32,072 nt of DNA from Roseovarius sp. (GTDB taxonomy: Bacteria > Pseudomonadota > Alphaproteobacteria > Rhodobacterales > Rhodobacteraceae), in assembly GCF_018066915.1 (NCBI RefSeq), contig NZ_JAGPVV010000117.1, positions 1-32,072 of the forward strand, written 5' to 3'. A program made the translations under genes and the position numbers. The notes under the pieces were generated by a model. That model made no database searches. It was not told where the DNA came from and saw only the letters and a list, made by a program, of their open reading frames with translations. Of this stretch, positions 1-9,700 are shown piece by piece; the first letter of the stretch is position 1, and each line of letters opens with the position of its first letter.

Positions 1-1
1 C

Positions 2-133
2 CTCATTACCACATTGTTGTCCCGCCAAGATGGGTTGGTCGAATTGGCGCGCGTCGGCAAAAAGGCCAAGGGAAAAGTGATCTTTGGTGACGCGTTGCTG
101 CACTCGTTTGAAACCGGGGAACTTATTCGATGA
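2..133 (+). CDS. C-terminal fragment of an unidentified protein (runs off the left edge)
   Basis: Open frame from position 2 to TGA at 131-133, reading LITTLLSRQDGLVELARVGKKAKGKVIFGDALLHSFETGELIR*. Family not recognised. Confidence 0.3.
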   Translation, partial: LITTLLSRQDGLVELARVGKKAKGKVIFGDALLHSFETGELIR

Positions 134-249
134 CCTACCCACCAGGAACGTTCAACAGTGTGACCTGCCCCCATTTTCAGAACCACCCATAAGTCGAGGC
201 TGCTCTCATGCAGTCGACCTGCTTCTGCATGCATCTTCGTCTATGTGTA

Positions 250-1158
250 CTACCGAGTTCCTTGAAGTCTGTGACTATCCGACTGCTCAAGGAAATCAAC
301 AAAGTGTTGGGTCGGGAGGCGCAGGTTTTCGGATGCCCAGACGGCCTCCGTGACCATCACGTCGTCAATGTCAGAGATCGGCAAGGGCACCAAACCGCCA
401 GTGGCGAAGTCGTAGATGCTTTCGGTCAGGATGGTGATGCCCATTCCGCAGGACACAAGACCAAGAATTCCAACGGAGTTGAATGCCTCCTGCACGATGC
501 GCGGCTGAAATCCAGCCTTGCGGCAATGCGGAAAGAGATAGTCGTAGAAATGCGCCCAGGCTTCGGTCGGCCCATGCACGAAATCCTCATCCGCCAGATC
601 GGCCAGCGCAACAGAGGCACGCGATGCCAAGTGATGGCCTTCAGGCACGATGCAGATCGGACGGTCGGTCTGCACGACGCGGCTGCGGAATCCCGATTGT
701 CGCACCGGCCCGGTAACAAATCCAATATCGAGCTTGTCATCCCTCAACTGCTGAAGTTGTGCAGCAGTAACCCCGTGATGCGGGCGCACGGTGATGCCGG
801 GGTGCCTTTGATGAAACTGCTTGAGCAATTCGGGCAGACAATCGGCGATCGCAAAATCAGTATAGCCCACCCGCAGCGCACCGGCCTCGCCGATGCTGAT
901 CCGGCGCGTCAGATCGATGGTGGCCTCCACTCCGTTTAGCACGCGCTGACCACCCTCGCGAAAGGCACGGCCCGCATCGGTCAGGCGCACGAAGTTCTGT
1001 GACCGGTCGAACAGTGTAACCTGCAACTCCGCTTCAAGGTGCTGGATCGTGCGGGTGAGGGCAGGTTGCGATATGTGAAGATGTTCCGAGGCGCGTCGGA
1101 AATTCAAGTCCTCAGCAAGGACCAGAAAATAGCGGATATGGCGCAGACCGATTTTCAT
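250..1158 (-). CDS. LysR family transcriptional regulator
   Basis: 302 aa. N-terminal wHTH MKIGLRHIRYFLVLAEDLNFRRASEHLHISQPALTRTIQHLEAELQVTLFDR is typical of LysR. Divergent from the TRAP operon. Confidence 0.95.
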   Translation of the reverse strand: MKIGLRHIRYFLVLAEDLNFRRASEHLHISQPALTRTIQHLEAELQVTLFDRSQNFVRLTDAGRAFREGGQRVLNGVEATIDLTRRISIGEAGALRVGYTDFAIADCLPELLKQFHQRHPGITVRPHHGVTAAQLQQLRDDKLDIGFVTGPVRQSGFRSRVVQTDRPICIVPEGHHLASRASVALADLADEDFVHGPTEAWAHFYDYLFPHCRKAGFQPRIVQEAFNSVGILGLVSCGMGITILTESIYDFATGGLVPLPISDIDDVMVTEAVWASENLRLPTQHFVDFLEQSDSHRLQGTR

Positions 1159-1183
1159 GATACCTTTTATGCATCAGAAACTA

Positions 1184-1193
1184 ATCAATTGAT
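1184..1193. promoter_or_regulatory. 10-bp perfect palindrome ATCAATTGAT in the LysR/TRAP divergent intergenic region; candidate operator
   Basis: Read directly in the AT-rich 1159-1252 spacer between divergent genes. Confidence 0.35.
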
Positions 1194-1270
1194 ATTATAC
1201 TTGCAGGTCTAGCCCGGCTACCCTGATTGGATAACAAAAACAAAAAATCCACATGCAACCGGGAGCGATC

Positions 1271-2269
1271 ATGTCACATTCACCCTTTCAGATCTTCGCC
1301 GGGCCACTTGCGGCCCTGACCCTCGTCGCGGGCACGGCCTCGGCGCAAGACGTCACCATCAATCTCGGCTACGCGGCCTCCGAGACCAGCACCTATGCTG
1401 TGCTCGCCGACAAGTTCGAGGAGCTGGTCGAGGAATATACCGAAGGCAGCGTTGACGTGAAGGTGCGCTGCTGTGGTCAGCTCATGGGCGAGGACGAAGC
1501 ATTCAAGGCGATGCAGCTTGGAACCGTGGATATGTTCGTTATTACGGGTAACAACATCTCGCCGCATTTTCCGCTGATGGATGCGTTCGTTCTGCCGTAC
1601 ATCTTTCAAAACAAGGAGCATGCTTACCGCGTGCTCGAAGGTGAGGTCGGGCGCGATTTCGCCGCGCAGCTTCAGGCCGCGACAAACGTGCATCTGCTGA
1701 CCTACGGTTTTGTCGGGGATCGCGATTTCTACAATTCCAGAAGCCCGATCACTTCGATTGCGGACATGGAAGGGCTCAAGGTGCGTGTCCCTAAGAACCA
1801 GGTGATGATCGACACCTACGAAGAATTCGGCGCGGCACCCATTCCGCTGCCTTGGGCCGATACGCCAACTGCGCTTCAGACCGGCACGGTGGAAGGGGCA
1901 GATAACGGCACCTCATTCATCAAATCACAGAAATTCTACGAGATCATGCCCTATTTCACGGTTCTGGAGCATTTCACCTATTTCTCACCGCTCTTTGCCA
2001 GCGACCGCGTGATGAACAAGCTCGATGAGGCGCAGCGTGCCGCGGTGATGCGGGCGGCCGCCGAGGCGGGTGTTTATCACCGCAAGGAAATGGCAGAGCA
2101 GACCGACGAAATCCGCGCCTTCCTGACGGGCGAGGGCGGCATGGAAACAACCAACGTCGACCGCTCTGGCTTTATCGAGGCGGGACTTCGGGTGCAGGAT
2201 CGCTATGCCGCAGACAAGGGGGATGCCTTCATTGCCCTTGTGCAAGCGATCCGCGCTGAAGCCGAGTAA
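1271..2269 (+). CDS. TRAP transporter substrate-binding protein, DctP family
   Basis: Signal peptide MSHSPFQIFAGPLAALTLVAGTASAQ from ATG 1271 (ORF track extends to 1253). DctP features: GTVDMF, VRVPKNQVMIDTYEEFGAAPIPLPWADTPTALQTGTVEGADN. Confidence 0.95.
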   Translation: MSHSPFQIFAGPLAALTLVAGTASAQDVTINLGYAASETSTYAVLADKFEELVEEYTEGSVDVKVRCCGQLMGEDEAFKAMQLGTVDMFVITGNNISPHFPLMDAFVLPYIFQNKEHAYRVLEGEVGRDFAAQLQAATNVHLLTYGFVGDRDFYNSRSPITSIADMEGLKVRVPKNQVMIDTYEEFGAAPIPLPWADTPTALQTGTVEGADNGTSFIKSQKFYEIMPYFTVLEHFTYFSPLFASDRVMNKLDEAQRAAVMRAAAEAGVYHRKEMAEQTDEIRAFLTGEGGMETTNVDRSGFIEAGLRVQDRYAADKGDAFIALVQAIRAEAE

Positions 2270-2285
2270 CTTCTTCTGATCCACC

Positions 2286-2317
2286 GCACGGGGGGCAGCG
2301 CCACCCCGTGCCGTTTT
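2286..2317 (+). terminator. Stem-loop plus T-run after the dctP-like gene; intra-operon attenuator or Rho-independent terminator candidate
   Basis: GCACGGGG (2286-2293) pairs with CCCCGTGC (2304-2311) across a 10-nt loop, followed by GTTTTA. Confidence 0.55.
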
Positions 2318-2342
2318 ACACCTTCAGGGCGGAGGCGGGACC

Positions 2343-2825
2343 ATGCTGTCCAAGATAGACAGGTATTTCGAAGAGGTGATTTGCGCGATCTGCCTGACGG
2401 TGGTGGTAGGGTCTGTCCTGCTTCAAGTCATCTTGCGCTACTTCTTTTCGACCGCCGCCGCTTGGGCCGAGGAAACCGCGGTCTACGGTATGATCTTCGC
2501 GGTCTATCTCGGGGCCACGATGGCGGTCCGCGAACGCGCGCATATCCGCATCACCCTGTTGGTGAGCCGCCTGCCGCGCGCCTTGCAGGTAGGGGCCGTG
2601 GTGCTGGCCGATACGCTCTGGGCCGGCTTCGTGATTTTCATGATCGTGCAGACCACGATCTACACGCAGCTTTTGTTCAACGTCACCTATATGACACCAG
2701 GCCTCGGGATCGAGCAACGATGGGTGCAGATGATCATCCCGATGGCGTTCGGCCTGATGCTCTTTCGTATCCTGCAAGTTTATTGGCGGTGGGGGCGTGA
2801 CGGCTGGAAGGATCTGCCGCTATGA
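2343..2825 (+). CDS. TRAP transporter small permease, DctQ family
   Basis: 160 aa, four hydrophobic segments, typical W-AEE-AVYGMIFAVYLGATMAVRERAHIRI core. Overlaps the next gene by 4 nt. Confidence 0.93.
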   Translation: MLSKIDRYFEEVICAICLTVVVGSVLLQVILRYFFSTAAAWAEETAVYGMIFAVYLGATMAVRERAHIRITLLVSRLPRALQVGAVVLADTLWAGFVIFMIVQTTIYTQLLFNVTYMTPGLGIEQRWVQMIIPMAFGLMLFRILQVYWRWGRDGWKDLPL

Positions 2826-4117
2826 ATGGCCCCCTTGTCATGGCTGCGGCCTTTGTCTTTGCGATGGCGATCGGCGTGCCCATTCCCTTCGCCGCCGGGC
2901 TGGCCACGGTCGCGGGCCTGCTGATCGCGGACATTCCCCTCACCCTGATGGCGCAGGCGGCCTGGACAGCGTTCGAGCCGTTTCCGCTGGTGACTATCCC
3001 TCTCTTCATCCTTGCGGGACAGTTGATGGAACAGGGCGGCATGTCGGAAAAGCTGGTCACCATCGCAAAGCGCCTTGTGGGTGCCTACAAGGGCGGCATG
3101 GGGCTGGTGACGGTGGTGGCCTGCATGTTCTTCGCTGCGCTCTCAGGGTCGGGCCCCGCGACCACCGCCGCTATCGGCTCGATCACAATCCCCGCCATGC
3201 AGAAAGAGGGTTACCGCTCGCGCTTTGCCGGGGCCATCGCCGCCTCGGCAGGGGCGCTCGGAAGCATGATCCCGCCCTCCAACCTCCTGATCATCTTCGC
3301 GCTGGTCACAGATGTTTCTATTCCGCGGCTCTTTCTGGCGGGAATCCTGCCGGGTCTTATCCTGGGGCTGATGCTGATGGTCGTGGTATTCGTCATCTCG
3401 TGGAAGAATGGCTATGGCGGCACCGAAGAGCGGTTTCGCTGGGGCCCGCTGCTCTGGGCGTTATGGGATGGCAAATGGGCGGTTTTCGCACCGATCCTGA
3501 TCCTTGGTGGCATCTATGCCGGCATCTTCACCCCGTCCGAGGCGGCGGCTGTGGCAGTCGCCTATGGTCTCTTCGTCGGGCTTTTCGTCTACAAGGGCCT
3601 GACATGGGTCAAGCTCCTACATGCGTTCAAGTTCACCGCCATCGTCATAGGCACGGTGCTGTTTATCCTCGGCTCCACCAAGGCGTTCGGCCAGTTGGTG
3701 ACGATCTTCGACATTCCCAGCGATATCCTCGCGCTGTTTCAGGGGCTGATCGCCTATCCGTGGCTGATCATGCTGTTCATCGGGATCTTCTACATCCTCG
3801 TCGGCATGTGGCTGGAAAGCATTCCGCAGATCATCATCTTCACCGCCGTGTTCTTTCCACTTGTAACCAGCCTCGGGATCGACCCGGTCGTGTTCGGCAT
3901 CTTCACCGTGATGACCTGCGAGATCGGCTTTCTAACGCCGCCCATTGGCGTCAATCTCTTCGTCGCAGCTCGGATCAGCAGAATCACGATCGAGGATATA
4001 TCAGTCGGGGTGCTGCCGCTGCTTATCCCATACATACTGATGATCCTGATACTCGTCTTTTTCTCGGATTGGGTGACTTGGCTTCCCGATCTCGTCTACG
4101 GCCCGCAACTGAGGTAA
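2822..4117 (+). CDS. TRAP transporter large permease, DctM family
   Basis: 431 aa, highly hydrophobic, DctM signatures ALSGSGPATTAAIGSITIPAM and GALGSMIPPSNLLIIFA. Confidence 0.96.
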   Translation: MNGPLVMAAAFVFAMAIGVPIPFAAGLATVAGLLIADIPLTLMAQAAWTAFEPFPLVTIPLFILAGQLMEQGGMSEKLVTIAKRLVGAYKGGMGLVTVVACMFFAALSGSGPATTAAIGSITIPAMQKEGYRSRFAGAIAASAGALGSMIPPSNLLIIFALVTDVSIPRLFLAGILPGLILGLMLMVVVFVISWKNGYGGTEERFRWGPLLWALWDGKWAVFAPILILGGIYAGIFTPSEAAAVAVAYGLFVGLFVYKGLTWVKLLHAFKFTAIVIGTVLFILGSTKAFGQLVTIFDIPSDILALFQGLIAYPWLIMLFIGIFYILVGMWLESIPQIIIFTAVFFPLVTSLGIDPVVFGIFTVMTCEIGFLTPPIGVNLFVAARISRITIEDISVGVLPLLIPYILMILILVFFSDWVTWLPDLVYGPQLR

Positions 4118-4121
4118 GCGC

Positions 4122-6224
4122 ATGAATGAAGTCCCCCTAACCGGCTATACCGACCGTCTCTCGGCGCGGCCGGGCGAAGAGATCGCCTTCAAGGTCTCGT
4201 CGACCAGTGGTGGCCGGTATCGCGCACGACTGGCCCGGTCGATCTGCGCCGATCCGAACCCAGCGGGCATGGGCATAACCGAAGAGGATGCCAGCGCATG
4301 GTTCGCACCGCGCGACCTGCCGGCCCGGCATCAGCCGTTCTTTCCCGGCTCCTACGGCCTAAGCGACGCGGCAATCACGCTGCCCGCGCAGGGCAACGTC
4401 ACTCTGTCCGCCACGATCCAACCCACGCACCTCAATGGAGGCGATCAGGCGGTTCTGTCCTGCGGTCCACTGACAATGGGGCTCGATGCAGAGGGCTGCC
4501 TCTTCGTAACGGCGGGTGCGACGCGGGTCACGGCACTGGTGCCGCTGCCGCTGCATCGCTGGTCGCAGATCGAGGCATGGCTGACTGAGGGGCGCGCCAC
4601 ACTTGTCCAGACGGTTCTGGGACATCACAGCCGCGAGACGCATGAGGCAAGCGGTGCGCTGTCGCGCGCCGCGATCACGGCCCCTGTCGTCGTTGCCGCA
4701 GGTTTGGCTGATACCCGGGCGACGGCTTTTTTCAACGGCAAGATCGAGGCCCCGACCATCAAAGGCCCAGACGGGCTGATCGCGGTCTGGGACTTGGCCA
4801 CAGCGATTCCGTCTGACCGCGTGCCCGCGCTGACCGGACCGGCCCTGTCGCTTGTCAACTTTCCCACCCGTGCGATGACCGGCTCGCAATGGGACGCCTC
4901 CGAGATGTGCTGGCGGCACAAGCCCGAACATTACGGTGCGATCCATTTCCACGAGGACGATATCTATGATTTCGGCTGGCAGACCGATTTCACCCTGACC
5001 GTCCCCGATGATATGCCGTCGGGCGTCTATGTCATGCATATCGAGGGCGATCATGGCAGCGACGCCTTACCGTTCTATGTCTGCCCACCGAAGGGCGTGC
5101 GGCGCGCCGATCTCTGCGTGTTGATCCCGACTTTCACCTATGTGGTCTACGGCAACCATGCCCGGCCCGATTACGACCCGGCATGGCAGAGCCGCATGCG
5201 TGACTGGGGCGCCTATCCGCATAATCCGGCGGAATATCGCGAGTATGGCCTGTCGACCTACAACACCCATTCCGACGGGTCGGGCATCTGCCACGCCTCG
5301 CACCGGCGGCCGCTCTTCAATCTGCGGCCCGGATTTCTGACCTTCGGCGCGACGGGCTGCTCTGGACTGCGGCATTTCCCGGCCGACAGCCACCTGATCA
5401 GCTGGCTGCATGCCAAGGACATGGACTACGATATCGTTACAGATCACGAGTTGCATGCCGAAGGGGCTGAGGTTCTGTCGGGGTACAAGGCCGTTACCAC
5501 CACCACCCACCCCGAATACCACACTGCCGAGACGCTGGACGCGCTGCGTGATTACCGGGATTCGGGCGGCAATCTGCTCTATCTGGGGGGCAATGGATTC
5601 TACTGGCGCATCGCGCGGCATGCAGAGAATGACAGCCTGCTCGAAATCCGCCGGGCCGAGGACGGTATCCGCGCATGGGCAGCGGAACCGGGCGAGTATT
5701 ACAACGCCTTCGATGGCACCTATGGCGGTCTTTGGCGGCGCAGTGGGCGGGCACCGCAGGCCCTCGTCGGCATCGGCTTTGCCGCGCAAGGCGAGTTTCA
5801 CGGTGCGCCATATCAGCGGATGTGCTTCGATCCAAGGTTCGACTGGCTCTTCGAGGGGGTGAGCGAGGACCTCTTTGGCGATTACGGGTTCAGTGGCAAT
5901 GGCGCGGCGGGGTTTGAGCTTGACCATGTCGATCATCGCATCGGCTCGCCGCAGGACCACGTTTTGCTGGCACGTTCCGCAGGCGACAATCAGGCCTTCA
6001 TGCTGGTCCCCGAAGAGCAGCTTACCCACCTGACGAACCTGACCGGCGGGTCCGAGGAAGACGCCAAACACGCAGATCTGATCTATTTCGACCTGCCAAA
6101 AGGTGGATCGGTCTTTTCGGTCGGGTCGATTACCTTTTGCGGCAGCTTGCCGTGGAACGGGTTCGACAATGATGTCTCGCGCCTGTTGGAGAACTTCCTG
6201 CGCTGTAAATTGGAGCAGCAGTAA
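4122..6224 (+). CDS. N,N-dimethylformamidase large (beta) subunit-like protein
   Basis: 700 aa. DMFase-large-like sequence: TYVVYGNHARPDYDPAW, STYNTHSDGSGICHASHRRPLFNLRPGF, TTTTHPEYHTAETLDALRDYRDSGGNLLYLGGNGFYWR. Starts 5 nt after the DctM stop. Confidence 0.85.
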   Translation: MNEVPLTGYTDRLSARPGEEIAFKVSSTSGGRYRARLARSICADPNPAGMGITEEDASAWFAPRDLPARHQPFFPGSYGLSDAAITLPAQGNVTLSATIQPTHLNGGDQAVLSCGPLTMGLDAEGCLFVTAGATRVTALVPLPLHRWSQIEAWLTEGRATLVQTVLGHHSRETHEASGALSRAAITAPVVVAAGLADTRATAFFNGKIEAPTIKGPDGLIAVWDLATAIPSDRVPALTGPALSLVNFPTRAMTGSQWDASEMCWRHKPEHYGAIHFHEDDIYDFGWQTDFTLTVPDDMPSGVYVMHIEGDHGSDALPFYVCPPKGVRRADLCVLIPTFTYVVYGNHARPDYDPAWQSRMRDWGAYPHNPAEYREYGLSTYNTHSDGSGICHASHRRPLFNLRPGFLTFGATGCSGLRHFPADSHLISWLHAKDMDYDIVTDHELHAEGAEVLSGYKAVTTTTHPEYHTAETLDALRDYRDSGGNLLYLGGNGFYWRIARHAENDSLLEIRRAEDGIRAWAAEPGEYYNAFDGTYGGLWRRSGRAPQALVGIGFAAQGEFHGAPYQRMCFDPRFDWLFEGVSEDLFGDYGFSGNGAAGFELDHVDHRIGSPQDHVLLARSAGDNQAFMLVPEEQLTHLTNLTGGSEEDAKHADLIYFDLPKGGSVFSVGSITFCGSLPWNGFDNDVSRLLENFLRCKLEQQ

Positions 6225-6705
6225 ACCCGAGTTATCCGAATTCAAGAAGGCTCGGGAAGAGAACCACTATTCGCCGCGCGACGCATAATCGCCAAGTAAG
6301 CCCTTCCCACCCTCTTAGCATTGGTGCCAAAGGCGGCAGACATCAGGAAAACCGGCAGGGTTAGGGCCGGCACCTGTCGCTCGCTGCACAGGACGCAAAC
6401 GGCCGGTTCGGTGCTCAAAGCCGTTCGAGTGTCGACTAACTCTGGATGCAGCAGCCCCGCCACTGGCCTACTTTTACGCCGCCGCGTCGCCGGTTTTCTC
6501 TCCGCCGTTGACACGGGGATGCTCTCCGATCCGTCCGGCACGCTCTTGCCCGGCCTGACCCGCGCCATCGTCCAATTCGCCGGGTGACAGGCTTGTCCCC
6601 CATGTCCCCTCTCCATTGATATATTTTCGCAGGGTGTTTGACACAAACCTTATACGTTGGCGTGTCACATCCTTGGCCATCTTTGATGCAGTCGGGGGAA
6701 TCGAC

Positions 6706-9700
6706 ATGACCGCTTGGTGGCGCAGCTTTGTTTTTGGCACTCAGACATCCAATGTGCTGACCGGAACGGACAAGAAGGATATCCTGTTCGGTTTTGGCGG
6801 CGATGACATCCTGTCCGGCGGTGGCGGGAATGACCTGCTCTTTGCCGGTTCAGGCAATGATAGCCTCACGGGTGGGGCCGGGCGCGATAATCTCTATGGC
6901 GACCGGGGCGACGATATGCTTGCCGGGGGCGAAGGCGATGATTTTCTGAGCGGCGGGCGCGGCTTCGACACGGCGATCTATGAGGGCGGGTTTGACGATT
7001 ACGCCATCTCTGTGCGCGGCGGCTGGTTCGGGCGCACGGCGACAGTTTCAAGCGTCACCGCCACGGTCGCCGATGCGGGCCGCGACCGGCTGACCGGTGT
7101 CGAGGCGCTCTATTTCGCGGCCGACGACCTGACGATCTTTATCGACGGGCGCAACAATGCGGTGATTGCGGGCGATGACACCGCCACCGCGCGCGAAGAT
7201 GGCTCCACCGAGATCGTCGTGGCGGATCTTGTGGCCAATGACCGGGATTTCGATGGCGACAGGGTTGCCATCACGGCGGTTTCGACCATTTCCGCCGCCG
7301 GGGCCTTGGTGCGTCTCGAAGGTGATCAGGTGATCTATGAGCCCGGCACGGTCTTTGATCATCTCGACGATGGCGAGACCGCGACCGACAGCTTTACCTA
7401 TACCGTGGGTGACGGGCGTGGCGGACTAAGCGCGGCGACAGTGACCGTGACCATCACGGGTGCGAACGATGCCCCGGTCCTGTCGGCGCTTGCAACGGTC
7501 ACGATTGACGAGAACACCCTCGCCATTCCGGCGGACATCCTTGCCAGTGACGTCGAGGACGACGCGCTTAGCTTTGCGATAACCGGCGGGGCCGATGCCG
7601 CGCTCTTTGCGATTGATGCGGAAACCGGCGCGCTCAGCTTCATCGCGGCCCCCGATTTCGAGACCCCGGCGGACGTGGGGGGCGACAATGTCTATGATGT
7701 CCAGATTGGCGTGAGCGACGGGGATGTGACCACAACCGCAGATATCGTCGTGACCATCGCCGATGTCCAAGAGATCGCCCCGCGGATCAACGAATTTCAT
7801 TACGACAACGCAGGTGCCGATGTGGGCGAATTCATCGAGGTTCGCGTCGCGGCGGGCAGCGATGTCAGCGCGACGACGCTGGCGCTCTATAATGGCAATG
7901 GCGGGGGGCTCTATGCGACGCTCACCTTGCCTGCGACCCCGGCCTCGTCGGATGGCGTGTTCGACTATTACGTCGTGAACGCACCCGGCCTGCAAAACGG
8001 TTCCCCGGATGGACTCGCTCTGGTCAATGGCGGTGCCGTGGTCGAGTTCCTCAGCTATGAGGGGGCGATGACGGCCGCGGACGGGCCTGCGGCAGGTCTG
8101 ACCTCGACCGATGTCGGGGGGACAGAGCCGGGCACCACGCCTGTTGGCTTCTCACTCCAGCGCAATGAGGATGGCACATGGCGCAGCCCCGAGGCCGAGA
8201 CCCGAGGCGCGGCGAATGACGGGGTGGCACCACCGCCCGATGTGGCGATCAACGAATTCCGGGTTTCCAGCGGCGGCGCGAGCGACAATACGTCCAATTT
8301 CGTGGAACTCGTCGCCACACCCGGCCAGAGCTTTGACGGGCTAACGCTCCTTGCCGTGTCCGGCGAGTTTTCTCCCGGTCAGGTCGATTTCGCCATTTCT
8401 CTCAATGGGGCCGTGGCGGATGAAAACGGGTTTCTGTTGATTGCAGAGCAGAGCAATCCGGCACTGGAGAGCGGCGATGTCGGCGTGGCGGGGCTCGATT
8501 TCTTCGGCTCGCCGCAAAGTTTCCTCGTGGTCGATGGCTTTACCGGCAACGTGGGCGACGATCTCGATCCCGACAACGACGGCGCGCTTGACGCCGATGT
8601 CGGTGCGATCCTCGCCTCGCTGTCACTGGTCGATGGCGATGCAACGCCGGATGTCAATTACAGCCGCGATGTCTTTGGCCCCGATGGCACATTCACCCCG
8701 GCGGGCGGTGCGCGCAACCCGGACGGCAGCGGCGCTTTCACCCAGCTTGCGTTTGGCGACACCTCTGCCGACACGCCCGGTGCCACCAACGCCGTAGGCC
8801 CTGCGACCCCGGTTCTCATCTCCGAAGTGCAAGGTGCAGGCGCGGTCGCGGCACGTTTGGGTGAGGTTGTGACCGTCAACGCGGTTGTGACCTACCTCGT
8901 CGCAGATGGTTTTTTCCTGCAAGAAGAGGACACCGACGCGGATGGTAACGCCGCCACATCCGAAGGCATCTTCGTCTTCATGGGTGCAGGCACGACGCTG
9001 CCGAACCTTGGCGATCAGGTCTCTGTCACCGGCACGGTGACGGAATTTTTCGAGGAAACCCAAATCGGCAATGTCACCAATGTGACCGTGCAATCCTCGG
9101 GCAACCCGATGCCGACCTTGGCCGAAATCCTGTTGTCGCAGAGCGCCTCTGACTTCGAGGCGGTCGAGGGGATGCGCTTCCGCCTCTCCAGCGGCATCGC
9201 GGGCGAAGAGATCACCGTGATCGAGAACTTCAACCTCGACCGCTTTGGCGAAATCACCGTGAGCGCGGGCACCCAGACCCAGGCAACCCAGCTGTTCGAC
9301 GCCCAAACCGAGGCGGCGCAGGTGGCGCAGGTGATCGAGGGCAATCTGAACAATCGCCTGATCATCGACGATGGCCAATCAGGTCAGAACCCCGACGCCT
9401 TCGCCTTCGTCCCCAACCTGACGCCGGGCGACAACGGCAACGGCATTCTTGATGCAGGCGACACCTTTGCCGCCGAGGGGGCGACGCTACGGCTTGGAGC
9501 CGAGATCACGGGCGTGACCGGCGATGCGGGACAGGACGCCATCACCGGCGTGATGCGGTTCAGCTTTGGCGAATACCGGATGTTGATCGACGGCCAGTTG
9601 GTCATCGACCCGACCACCAACGAGGGTGCGCGCCCCGCGACACCCGAAGATGTGGGCGGTGATATCCAAGTGGCCGCGTTCAACGTGCTCAACTACTTCA

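Noticed and set aside
2797-4125. 442-aa + strand ORF overlapping dctM
   Set aside because: Out-of-frame shadow of the clear DctM gene; Arg/His-rich composition typical of high-GC alternate frames.
5067-6245. 392-aa antisense ORF over the DMFase-like gene
   Set aside because: Antisense to a well-supported CDS with no recognisable domain; a common high-GC artefact.
6242-6646. ORFs on both strands in the DMFase-nuclease spacer (also 6321-6587 +)
   Set aside because: Low-complexity, no recognisable family, no convincing RBS; treated as intergenic.
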